NCBI RefSeq assembly: GCF_003991135.1 | Contig: NZ_CP016379.1 | Span: 1,984,001 to 2,048,000 of the forward strand | DNA: 64,000 nucleotides | Direction of reading: 5' to 3' | DNA from: Anoxybacter fermentans | Lineage (GTDB): Bacteria > Bacillota > Halanaerobiia > DY22613 | Shown here: positions 57,140 to 64,000 of the stretch, piece by piece | Layout of the letters: every line of letters begins with the position of its first letter | Position numbering within the stretch: the stretch's first letter is position 1 | Notes under the pieces: model-generated | What the model saw: the letters and a program-made list of their open reading frames with translations, nothing else | Told to the model about the DNA's origin: nothing | Database searches by the model: none | Made by a program: the position numbers and the translations under genes

Positions 57140-57490
57140 TTAAATGACCCACTCACTGCAAATTGTTTTATTAACCAGATGCTGAACAACCATCTTTCTA
57201 GCTTTTTCTGCATCCATTTTTCCATACATGACTTTTTGACCGTCCATCTCTACAATCACTATTGGCTCTTCAGAACAGCGTCCAGGACAAGAGGTTTGAG
57301 TTACGGTAATCTGTTGTAAATTTCTCTTTTTAATTTCATCCATAACAGCAGTCAATACCTCACGGGCTCCGGCAGCAATTCCGCAGGTCCCCATAGCTAC
57401 AGTAACCCGGGCAATCTCTTTACCTTCACGCAGATTCATGTATTCCTGAGCCTTCTTTTTCAACTCATTCAACTCATTTAAAGATTTCAT
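57140..57490 (-). CDS. hndB: HndB-type [2Fe-2S] thioredoxin-like ferredoxin (116 aa)
   Basis: Small electron carrier subunit. Cluster Cys appear in AMGTCGIAAGAREVL and QTSCPGRCSEEPIVIVEMDG, and near the C-terminus in KTICSEWVI. GGGAGGG precedes the ATG. It stands between the NuoE-like and NuoF-like genes, the order of HndABCD. Confidence 0.9.
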   Translation of the reverse strand: MKSLNELNELKKKAQEYMNLREGKEIARVTVAMGTCGIAAGAREVLTAVMDEIKKRNLQQITVTQTSCPGRCSEEPIVIVEMDGQKVMYGKMDAEKARKMVVQHLVNKTICSEWVI

Positions 57491-57523
57491 CTAATATCCA
57501 CCCTCCCAAACCAGGTCACAGAT

Positions 57524-58015
57524 TTAATCATATTTTTTCAAAATTTCCGGAATCTTGTCGGGGGTTAAACGTCCATAAATATCATCACCAATAGTCATAA
57601 CAGGTGCTAAACCACAGGCCCCAAGACAACGGGTAATCTGCAATGTAAATTTACCATCAGCAGTAGTCCCGCCCTCTTCAACGTCCAGGATATCTTTCAA
57701 TTTTTCAACAACTTTATCGGCTCCTTTAACATAACAGGCTGTTCCCATACATACTCCAATTGTGTATTTGCCTTTTGGTTCCGTAGAGAAAAAAGAATAA
57801 AATGTTACAACACCAGAGACTTCGCTTACAGGTACATCTAAACCTTTAGCCACATAAATCTGAACATCTTCAGGCAAGTATCCGAAAATTTCCTGCGCCT
57901 GATGAAGAACCGGAATCAAAGCACCAGGCTTACCCTTATATTTAGCGATAATCTCATCTAATTTGAGATACCGCTCGTCTTTAGTACCGGAACACTGGCA
58001 TTTGCAACTACTCAT
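57524..58015 (-). CDS. hndA: NuoE-like [2Fe-2S] subunit HndA/HydC (163 aa)
   Basis: First gene of the hydrogenase operon. A Cys-rich N-terminus (MSSCKCQCSG) precedes a helical segment with ALIPVLHQAQEIFGYLPEDV. The thioredoxin-like [2Fe-2S] domain has VCMGTACYVKGADKVVEKLK and ITRCLGACGLAPVMTIGDDI, the four NuoE cysteines. AAGGAGG precedes the ATG. It binds near the NuoF-like flavin site and passes electrons within the bifurcating complex. Confidence 0.95.
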   Translation of the reverse strand: MSSCKCQCSGTKDERYLKLDEIIAKYKGKPGALIPVLHQAQEIFGYLPEDVQIYVAKGLDVPVSEVSGVVTFYSFFSTEPKGKYTIGVCMGTACYVKGADKVVEKLKDILDVEEGGTTADGKFTLQITRCLGACGLAPVMTIGDDIYGRLTPDKIPEILKKYD

Positions 58016-58367
58016 TCGTCATTCCTCCTTTTTAAGCAAGGCAATTTTTGTGAAAGTTATCCCAAGAACATATATAAGTTAGCTTTTAAAATTTAAAATA
58101 CCACCCCCCCTTTTTTTATACCAGCGCAAAACTTCTACAAAATAAAACACAAATTTGCAAAATTCAAAACATTTTACTGACACTTATTCTTATATTCTCT
58201 TTAATTGCTGGATAAAATCATAAAAACTTAAATATTTTATTGGTGGGAAAATTCACATTTTATTGTAAACACAAAGTTATTATAATTCATTTTACTGCTT
58301 ATTTCAAGGCAAAAAGACTAAAAAATAAAAATTGTCATTTAATTAACGGAAATAAAATTGCTATAAA
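58016..58367. other. AT-rich intergenic stretch, promoter region of the hydrogenase operon
   Basis: No gene seen. It holds long A/T tracts and a CCCCCCC-TTTTTTT run (58105-58118, plus strand). The hnd promoter should be here, but no clean -35/-10 pair or Rex palindrome (TTGTTAA-N4-TTAACAA) was identified by eye. Confidence 0.5.
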
Positions 58368-59309
58368 TTACCTCAGTAAAAATTTTATTACTGCAATACC
58401 CACAGCATTATCCCGACTGTAGTGAGGTTTTGCAAAATAAAGTCTAGCTCCCACTGCCGGGTGCTCTAACCGTCGGATAAGTCTCTCTTTAATAAAGCTA
58501 TTGGCAGCAACTCCCCCTACAAAAAGAACTTCCTTAAGTCCTGTTTTTTCGATTGCTTTTAAAAGCACCTTTTCTACCGAATTGGCAATACACCGAAAAA
58601 CAGCAAAAGCCACTTTCTCCGGTTCCACTCCGGCTCTTATTTCCCGTTCAGCAGCTGAACACGGACCAGAAAAACTCACCATATAACCTTCAACAGATGA
58701 TGGCAGCCTGATGCCATCACCTAATTTCTGCTTCCGGGCCAGCTCCTCTAGAGCCGGGCCGGCAGGAAATTTAAGTCCCAGCATTACCCCAATCCGATCC
58801 ACAAACTGGCCGGCATGAAGATCACCAGAACTTCCTAAAAGCTCAATCCGAAAACCGCCTTTATATGGTTCGACCCGTAAAAGATCGGTGGTTCCTCCGG
58901 AAAGATGCATAGCTAAAAAAGGGCCCTTTGGCATAAAACCAACAGACCAAAGCCCTGCTGCCAGATGTCCTTCCTGATGGGTGGAAGGATATAATGGTAC
59001 ACCTAAGGCTTTTGCCACTGCTCTGGCATAACCTTCTCCTACTTTAAAGACAGGCATATATGACCCTTCAATAGGACGGGGTTTCATACTATAACAGATC
59101 CCGGTGATGCTGGCCCGGTATTTATCAAGAACTTTTTCCAATAAATCAGGTAAATTTTTCAGATGTTGAAAGACAGCCTCTGATTGTTGAAGCCCTCTTT
59201 TACCTTCGGGCACATTTAAAACAATCCTCTTATCAAAAAGAAGCTGTTGTTCTTTAGAAACAACAGCTACTGATGTAGTATAATTACTGGTATCAATACC
59301 CAAAATCAT
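58368..59309 (-). CDS. M22/TsaD-like glycoprotease paralogue (313 aa)
   Basis: ASKHA-fold protein of the Kae1/TsaD family. It has GIDTSNYTTSVAVVSKEQQ (3-21), the metal-binding HQEGHLAAGL (HxEGH-type), LAMHLSGGTTDLLRVE and the second metal/ATP region VGGVAANSFIKERL. It is shorter than typical TsaD (about 335-340) and diverges around the active site (SGDLHAGQFVDRIGVMLGL), so it is likely the clostridial paralogue found near nusB, not the tRNA t6A enzyme itself. The ATG overlaps the nusB stop (ATGA). Confidence 0.8.
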   Translation of the reverse strand: MILGIDTSNYTTSVAVVSKEQQLLFDKRIVLNVPEGKRGLQQSEAVFQHLKNLPDLLEKVLDKYRASITGICYSMKPRPIEGSYMPVFKVGEGYARAVAKALGVPLYPSTHQEGHLAAGLWSVGFMPKGPFLAMHLSGGTTDLLRVEPYKGGFRIELLGSSGDLHAGQFVDRIGVMLGLKFPAGPALEELARKQKLGDGIRLPSSVEGYMVSFSGPCSAAEREIRAGVEPEKVAFAVFRCIANSVEKVLLKAIEKTGLKEVLFVGGVAANSFIKERLIRRLEHPAVGARLYFAKPHYSRDNAVGIAVIKFLLR

Positions 59310-59734
59310 TTTATTTCCTCCTGTTTTTCCTCTAAAGACTTAGAAAAAGCTCCAAGTATACCGTTAATAAATTTAGCTGATTTTTCAGTACTGTACTCCT
59401 TAGCAATCTCTAAAGCCTCATTAATTGCTACACTATCTGCCACATCATCTATATATAACATCTCAGCAATGGCCATCCGCAAAATACATAAATCTACCTT
59501 AGCCATTCGATCAATACGCCAATCTTTTGAAAACTGCTCAATCTTTGAGTCAATCTCCTCTAAATTTTCTATCACCAGAGGAATCAATTTTTGAGTATAA
59601 TCAGCCTTCGCCGCATCCGGTTCCCGCTCAATAAGATTAGCAAGGGTTTGCGAGGCATCAAGATTACGGAAATTTGCTTCGAATAAAGCCTGTAATACCC
59701 AGATACGTTGTTGTCTACGAGCTATACGTTCCAT
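59306..59734 (-). CDS. nusB: Transcription antitermination factor NusB (142 aa)
   Basis: RNA-binding helical protein acting in rRNA antitermination. RRQQRIWVLQALFEANFR (6-23), LIPLVIENLEEIDSKIEQ, VDLCILRMAIAEMLYIDD and AINEALEIAKEYSTEKSAKF together with INGILGAF are the standard family blocks. GGAGG lies 11 bp upstream of the ATG. The neighbourhood accBC-asp23-nusB is conserved in Firmicutes. Confidence 0.95.
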   Translation of the reverse strand: MERIARRQQRIWVLQALFEANFRNLDASQTLANLIEREPDAAKADYTQKLIPLVIENLEEIDSKIEQFSKDWRIDRMAKVDLCILRMAIAEMLYIDDVADSVAINEALEIAKEYSTEKSAKFINGILGAFSKSLEEKQEEIK

Positions 59735-59760
59735 TCTAACCCAATTCCTCCTTGCTAATT

Positions 59761-59994
59761 TTAGTCATGGGGAGGAAGAATCCGGTCTATAAGATCCCGA
59801 AAATCCTCATGGTTATCAACTTTTTTTCCAATCACAAAACCAATAATGCTGCAACCAACAATAAAAAAAGTTTTTAATAGACCAAGGGTCAGGAGCAATA
59901 TACTAATTAAAAACCCGGTCAAAAGGCCAATTATCTTCCCCCGGTGATGGTAAAATATTTCCAATAACCGGGTTAAAACTTCAACTAAATCCAA
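59761..59994 (-). CDS. DUF2273 small membrane protein (77 aa)
   Basis: Two hydrophobic helices (about 18-38 LIGLLTGFLISILLLTLGLL and 42-57 FFIVGCSIIGFVIG) and a charged tail (RDLIDRILPPHD). DUF2273 proteins accompany Asp23 and AmaP in the membrane-linked envelope stress group. Starts with TTG (59992-59994) behind GAGGTGA. Located between amaP and nusB. Confidence 0.85.
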   Translation of the reverse strand: MDLVEVLTRLLEIFYHHRGKIIGLLTGFLISILLLTLGLLKTFFIVGCSIIGFVIGKKVDNHEDFRDLIDRILPPHD

Positions 59995-60015
59995 TCCTGA
60001 TTCACCTCACTTACC

Positions 60016-60567
60016 CTATCTGACCCGTATAGTCGAACCAGAACTCTTTCTCAACGTTTCTATCTTGTCAACCATTACCATTACATTATCCACTTTAAGC
60101 CCAACAACTTTCAACAAATATTCACTGACCATCTCTCCCAACTCTTTTGAAAGAGTGGGGATATTGGCATTAGTGGTAACTGTCAACTTAAGATAAATAT
60201 TAAAAATCTGCTTTTTGATATCAAATTTGGTTTTAACATTTTTAATCCCGGGCTGATCTAAAACCAGCTGCTCTATTAAATCCTTTAAAGCTGAAATACT
60301 AATCCGGACTTCCCCCATTTCATTCTCCTGAACAATAGTCTGAACACTCTGGTTACTGGTAGAAATGAATGACTGTAAAAGCCAGCTTCCCAAAAGAAAT
60401 AAAACTAAAGAGACCAGACCAATCTGCAGATTCTGATATGTAGATTCTAATAATAATGGTAAATATACCCGGGGTAGCCATCCAAAGGCGTAAATAGCTA
60501 TAACAAAAGTCAAAAATAGAAAAAGAATTGTCAATATAAAAAGACTCAAGCGATGGAAAAATTTCAT
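60016..60567 (-). CDS. amaP: AmaP-like membrane anchor of Asp23 (183 aa)
   Basis: Two N-terminal hydrophobic helices (about 6-28 and 48-68) precede a cytosolic Asp23-like domain (GEVRISISALKDLIEQLVLD). AmaP proteins tether Asp23 to the membrane. GGAGG precedes the ATG. It lies 13 bp after the Asp23 gene and before DUF2273, the usual order. Confidence 0.85.
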   Translation of the reverse strand: MKFFHRLSLFILTILFLFLTFVIAIYAFGWLPRVYLPLLLESTYQNLQIGLVSLVLFLLGSWLLQSFISTSNQSVQTIVQENEMGEVRISISALKDLIEQLVLDQPGIKNVKTKFDIKKQIFNIYLKLTVTTNANIPTLSKELGEMVSEYLLKVVGLKVDNVMVMVDKIETLRKSSGSTIRVR

Positions 60568-60580
60568 TTTACTACCTCCA

Positions 60581-60973
60581 CTATTTTACCCTGGCCGGAA
60601 GTTCTTCTTCATTATTCTCCTCATTATGAAAACTTATACCCTGAACATGAACATTTACCTCTACTACATCAAGACCTGTCATACTCTCAATGGCTTTTTT
60701 TACATTCTCCTGTACCCGCCAGGCCACATCAGGAATAGAAACTCCATAATCCATAATCACATATAAATCTACTGCTGCTTCCTTCTCACCTACTTCTACC
60801 TTTACACCTTTAGAAAGGTTCCGTTTACCCAACATCTCGGCAATACCGCCAACAATTCCACCACTCATCCCAGTTACTCCTTCAATCTCAGTAGCAGCCA
60901 GACCAGCAATGATACTTACAACCTCATTGGCAATACGAATCGCACCTATACTTTTTTCATTTGCTGATGGCAT
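60581..60973 (-). CDS. Asp23/Gls24-family envelope stress protein (130 aa)
   Basis: Cytosolic protein linked to the membrane through AmaP. It has GAIRIANEVVSIIAGLAATE, IEGVTGMSGGI and KGVKVEVGEKEAAVDLYVIM. The frame opens with a GTG at 60985 that overlaps the AGGAGGTG site; the ATG at 60971-60973 is the proper start. Conserved partner of accBC and nusB (yqhY in Bacillus). Confidence 0.92.
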   Translation of the reverse strand: MPSANEKSIGAIRIANEVVSIIAGLAATEIEGVTGMSGGIVGGIAEMLGKRNLSKGVKVEVGEKEAAVDLYVIMDYGVSIPDVAWRVQENVKKAIESMTGLDVVEVNVHVQGISFHNEENNEEELPARVK

Positions 60974-61018
60974 AAAGCAGAACACCTCCTAATAGTTTCG
61001 ACCTTTCATAGAAAAAAT

Positions 61019-62368
61019 TTAATCCTGATTTAGAATTCTCCGCTGAATAAAATTCGTGTAAACCTCTCCGCGGCGGAAAAAATCATTATTTAAGACCTTT
61101 TTATGGAATGGAATCGTGGTCTTAATTCCTTCAATCACAAATTCATTTAAAGCCCGCTTCATCCGGTCAATAGCCTCTTCACGATTAGCCCCCCAGACAA
61201 TCAACTTACCAACCATCGAATCATAATAAGGTGGAATCGTATAACCCTGATAAACTGCACTATCGACTCTAACTCCTGGACCTCCCGGTGGTAAATACCT
61301 GGTCACAGTACCGGGAGAGGGCATAAAATTACGCTCTGGATCTTCAGCATTGATCCGGCATTCAATAGAAGTTCCAATAATCTGAATATCGTCCTGTGTT
61401 AAAGCCAGTTCATGACCTTCTGCAATCCTGATCTGGGCTTTAATCAGATCAATTCCTGTAATCATCTCAGTTACAGGATGCTCCACCTGAATCCGGGTAT
61501 TCATTTCAATGAAATAAAAATTATTATGTTTATCCAATAAAAATTCTACCGTTCCGGCATTGACATAATTTGCTGCTTTAGCAGCTTTAATCGCCATCTC
61601 ACCCATTTTACTTCTTAATTCAGGAGTGAGAGCAGGAGAAGGTGCCTCTTCAATCATTTTCTGGTGACGGCGTTGAATGGAACAATCCCGTTCACCCAAA
61701 TGAATCACATTTCCATAATCATCTGCTAAAATTTGAAACTCTATATGCCGCGGTTCTTCTACATATTTCTCCAGATAAACATGTGCATTTCCAAAAGCTG
61801 CTTCAGCTTCTGCACTTGCTGTATTAATTGCCCTAATCAGATCTTCTTTATTGTAAGCAACCCGCATTCCCCGACCGCCTCCACCAGCAGAGGCTTTAAT
61901 GATCACAGGATACCCAATCTCTTCAGCCTTATAAATAGCCTCATCTATATCCTGAATGGCGTCTTCAGTTCCAGGGACTACGGGAACCCCTGCCTCAATC
62001 ATAGTTTTGCGGGCAATGGCTTTATCCCCCATCTTTTCAATAGTTTTGGGCTTAGGACCGATAAAAACAAAACCGCATTCTTCACAAACCTCAGCAAAAT
62101 GAGCATTCTCAGAAAGAAAACCATAGCCCGGATGAATAGCATCTACCTTGGCAATACTGGCAACACTCATAATATTGGGGATATTTAAATAACTTTTAGT
62201 AGAGGGATTTGGCCCTATACAGTAGGCTTCATCAGCAGCCTGTACATGTAAAGCATTACGGTCAGCTTCAGAATAAATGGCAACTGTTTTGATTCCCATC
62301 TCACGACAGGCTCTAATAATTCTTACTGCAATTTCTCCACGGTTTGCAATCAATATTTTTTTAAACAT
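61019..62368 (-). CDS. accC: Biotin carboxylase subunit of acetyl-CoA carboxylase (449 aa)
   Basis: Carboxylates biotin on AccB at the cost of ATP and bicarbonate, the first step of fatty-acid synthesis. The N-terminus [20 protein letters not shown] is the biotin carboxylase start. The ATP-grasp glycine loop is [55 protein letters not shown] and [20 protein letters not shown] are catalytic regions. GGAGG precedes the ATG. It is 25 bp after accB. accA and accD are not in the window. Confidence 0.97.
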   Translation of the reverse strand: MFKKILIANRGEIAVRIIRACREMGIKTVAIYSEADRNALHVQAADEAYCIGPNPSTKSYLNIPNIMSVASIAKVDAIHPGYGFLSENAHFAEVCEECGFVFIGPKPKTIEKMGDKAIARKTMIEAGVPVVPGTEDAIQDIDEAIYKAEEIGYPVIIKASAGGGGRGMRVAYNKEDLIRAINTASAEAEAAFGNAHVYLEKYVEEPRHIEFQILADDYGNVIHLGERDCSIQRRHQKMIEEAPSPALTPELRSKMGEMAIKAAKAANYVNAGTVEFLLDKHNNFYFIEMNTRIQVEHPVTEMITGIDLIKAQIRIAEGHELALTQDDIQIIGTSIECRINAEDPERNFMPSPGTVTRYLPPGGPGVRVDSAVYQGYTIPPYYDSMVGKLIVWGANREEAIDRMKRALNEFVIEGIKTTIPFHKKVLNNDFFRRGEVYTNFIQRRILNQD

Positions 62369-62393
62369 CTATTTTTACCTCCAACTGATACAA

Positions 62394-62870
62394 TTATTTT
62401 TCTGGATCGATTATGAATAAAGTCTGACCGTATTCTACAGGCTGGCCATCCTCTACTAGTATATCCACTATTTTTCCGGTAAATTCTGCTTCAATCTCAT
62501 TCATTAATTTCATAGCTTCAATTATACAGAGAGTTTGACCTACTTCAACCCTATCACCCACTTTGACAAACGGATCAGCTCCAGGACGAGGTGCTCGATA
62601 GAAAGTACCAACCATTGGAGCCTTAACTGGTTCACCTTTTTTATCAGGTTTTTCTTCTGATTCAGGTTCTTTAGTTTTAGTAGCATTTAAAACCCCAACT
62701 GCATGGGGTACTGGATTTGGGTTGACCTGGATGGTCTGATTTTGACCTAACTCAACCTGTACTCCACCTTTACGCAAAACCAGCCTGGTCTTTTCAGTTT
62801 CCAATTCCAATTCAGTAATCTCTGTTTCATTAATCAATTGGATTAGTTCTTTAATTTCGCTAATATTCAT
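62394..62870 (-). CDS. accB: Biotin carboxyl carrier protein AccB (158 aa)
   Basis: Carrier for the carboxyl group. The C-terminal biotinyl domain has [20 protein letters not shown] and the biotinylated Lys121 in [15 protein letters not shown]. The N-terminal helix ([20 protein letters not shown]) and a Pro-rich hinge (about 45-85) are usual. The frame opens at 62942, but the ATG at 62868-62870 has AAAGGAGG just upstream and gives the normal length. Confidence 0.96.
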   Translation of the reverse strand: MNISEIKELIQLINETEITELELETEKTRLVLRKGGVQVELGQNQTIQVNPNPVPHAVGVLNATKTKEPESEEKPDKKGEPVKAPMVGTFYRAPRPGADPFVKVGDRVEVGQTLCIIEAMKLMNEIEAEFTGKIVDILVEDGQPVEYGQTLFIIDPEK

Positions 62871-63000
62871 CTGTTTTCCTCCTTTTGAACTATGAATAGT
62901 ATAAAAATATTTCCTTCTTTTTACGATTCCACTCAAAATCATTTTTTATCCGTACATAGGATAAATGTTCCTTAAAATTAAGACCAGGTACTAAATTTTT

Positions 63001-63032
63001 TATTCGACATAAATCTTAAATTTCCTTTAATT
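63001..63032 (-). promoter_or_regulatory. Spo0A-box-like motif upstream of accB
   Basis: On the minus strand the sequence reads AAAGGAAATTTAAGATTT followed by ATGTCGAATAA. TGTCGAA (63003-63009) is an exact match to the Spo0A-box core. AGGAAATT plus a TTG(T)YGAAT-type end is also found in both leader repeats (16386, 23812). It lies about 130 bp upstream of accB. Function not shown. Confidence 0.45.
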
Positions 63033-63039
63033 AAGTGAA

Positions 63040-63073
63040 AAGTAGGGCATGAAAAATGTTCATACCCCACTTA
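63040..63073. terminator. Hairpin between ISL3 and accB
   Basis: AAGTAGGGCATGA and TCATACCCCACTT pair with two G-U/mismatch positions around a short A/T loop. T-rich sequence follows on the minus strand (TTTTC) and A-rich on the plus. It could stop transcripts from the neighbouring IS or from whatever gene once lay upstream. Confidence 0.55.
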
Positions 63074-63081
63074 AAAAATAA

Positions 63082-64000
63082 GGCTCTCCGTCAAATGTTG
63101 TGAAAGATAAGTTGGCTCCGTTGAATTGATTGGTAAATTGATTTTGAAATAAACATTTAAATTTAATAACTTAACATTGCATTAAATACTCTTCTCCTTA
63201 GATTCATAACATTTGGAACACCATATCCAATCCTTTTGATCAATTTAATCTTGTTATTGATACCCTCAGCAAAGCCATTGGTTATCTTAGTCTTAAAATA
63301 ATTTAGTATTTTTTCTTCCCATCTTTGTATTATCTTTTTTACCTGGTAAAAAGGCATCAGCTTGCTTTTTATTACTTCTTTATACCACCTTTTTAGAGCT
63401 CTGGTGGCTTCTTTCACATCATCTAGCTGCAATAAGTCTCTGAATTCCTCTTTTAATTCCCAGGCCTTTTCTAGAGCTGGACTGAGTTCAAATAATTTGA
63501 TGAGCTTTTCATGTTCTTCATCTGTCAATTCTTCAGCTCGTTTTTGGAGTAATAAACGACTTTGAAAAAACTTTCTTCTCTGATGATTATTTACTGTTTG
63601 TTGAACTTGTTTTCTAACTTCATCAAGGGCTCTGTTCATTAAAGTTACAAGATGAAATTTATCTATAACAATTTTTGCATGAGTAAATGCTGCATCTGCT
63701 ACTGCTTTGAACGGCCGCCACATATCCATAGAGATCGATTGAATCTGTCGTCTTTGTTCATCTTCCCAACAATTAAAGTAGTCAATTAAATCATCCTTTT
63801 TGCGAGTAGGTAAAATGTCAATTAACTCCCGATTAATTGGATCTGTAATGCTAACTCCATATTTATGGCGTTTTAAAACTGCAAATTCATCGATACTGAT
63901 GGCTTTTAATTGACTAAGTTTTGAAACTTGTTGTTTAATGAGAGGGTCAACTACTTTTTTAACTGCATTATTAACAGCTGTATAACTTAACCCGTTTTCT
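63082..64000 (-). mobile_element. ISL3-family insertion sequence, cut by the window edge
   Basis: GGCTCTCCGTCAAATGTTGT at 63082 is close to the usual ISL3 terminal repeat, and an ISL3-type transposase follows on the minus strand. The other end and any 8-bp target repeat are outside the window. Confidence 0.8.
63163..64000 (-). CDS. ISL3-family transposase, N-terminus beyond the window
   Basis: The frame is open from the right edge down to a stop at 63163 (279 codons visible). Catalytic residues are seen in KAISIDEFAVLKRHKYGVSI (first Asp), QSISMDMWRPF (second Asp) and FAEGINNKIKLIKRIGYG (Glu). KIVIDKFHLVTLMNRALDEV is the typical ISL3 block between them. An internal ATG at 63729 is not the true start. 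Confidence 0.9.
   Translation of the reverse strand, partial: ENGLSYTAVNNAVKKVVDPLIKQQVSKLSQLKAISIDEFAVLKRHKYGVSITDPINRELIDILPTRKKDDLIDYFNCWEDEQRRQIQSISMDMWRPFKAVADAAFTHAKIVIDKFHLVTLMNRALDEVRKQVQQTVNNHQRRKFFQSRLLLQKRAEELTDEEHEKLIKLFELSPALEKAWELKEEFRDLLQLDDVKEATRALKRWYKEVIKSKLMPFYQVKKIIQRWEEKILNYFKTKITNGFAEGINNKIKLIKRIGYGVPNVMNLRRRVFNAMLSY

Noticed and set aside
47205-58015. Riboswitches upstream of feoA, hydG or the hnd operon
   Set aside because: I looked for conserved aptamer-like stems ahead of these genes and saw only Fur-like sites, dispersed repeats and terminators.

Overview
The window is AT-rich and reads as the chromosome of an anaerobic, endospore-forming, H2-metabolising Firmicute. 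spo0A and spoIVB lie side by side, an electron-bifurcating [FeFe]-hydrogenase operon sits near the HydE/HydG maturases, and NfnAB and FeoAB are present. Most gene order fits thermophilic, halophilic or alkaliphilic clostridia and Halanaerobiales-like lineages. The genus cannot be fixed from the sequence alone. Almost every intact gene is on the minus strand.

Layout: (1) 1-16355 holds two giant secreted proteins in one operon. The upstream gene (2785 aa) has a WapA-like N-terminal module, a long row of fibronectin-III/Ig-like modules, a PKD domain and a beta-helix end. The downstream gene (over 2660 aa, running off the left edge) has discoidin, Ig-like and RHS/YD repeats. (2) 16356-24500 is a decayed accessory zone. 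It contains two paralogous MFS exporters, each downstream of a broken radical-SAM/SPASM gene, a Nudix-like protein, and remnants of IS21, IS3 and IS1380 elements and of a CoA-transferase. (3) 24520-27749 encodes two glycosyl/phosphosugar transferases, an MctB/SteB-like protein and SteA. (4) 28067-40013 is a long housekeeping row: xseA-xseB-ispA-[OLE RNA]-oapA-dxs-tlyA-nadK-argR-recN-spoIVB-spo0A. The roughly 606-nt gap between ispA and oapA has complementary ends and unusually GC-rich, structured sequence. It is called here as an OLE RNA, with the 202-aa membrane protein beside it as OapA. (5) 40980-44056 carries folD and nfnAB. (6) 44431-47348 carries small unknown proteins and feoAB with a Zn-ribbon companion. 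(7) 47867-58015 carries hydE (with an N-terminal DUF3343 fusion), hydG, two small TPR proteins, an apparently intact IS1182-type element and the hndABCD-type hydrogenase. (8) 58368-62870 carries accB-accC-asp23-amaP-DUF2273-nusB-M22 glycoprotease. (9) An ISL3-family element runs off the right edge.

A family of about 220-bp near-palindromic elements is scattered through the intergenic spaces. There are four long copies, one truncated copy and one 68-bp end-to-end deletion derivative. They carry no coding capacity and look like MITEs that may also act as terminators.

Functionally, the redox genes form one system. Hnd makes or uses H2 by coupling NAD(P)H and ferredoxin, HydE and HydG build its H-cluster, Nfn balances NADH, NADPH and ferredoxin, and Feo supplies iron under Fur-like control. 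The isoprenoid genes ispA and dxs flank the OLE RNA and OapA. No tRNA, rRNA or CRISPR array was seen.
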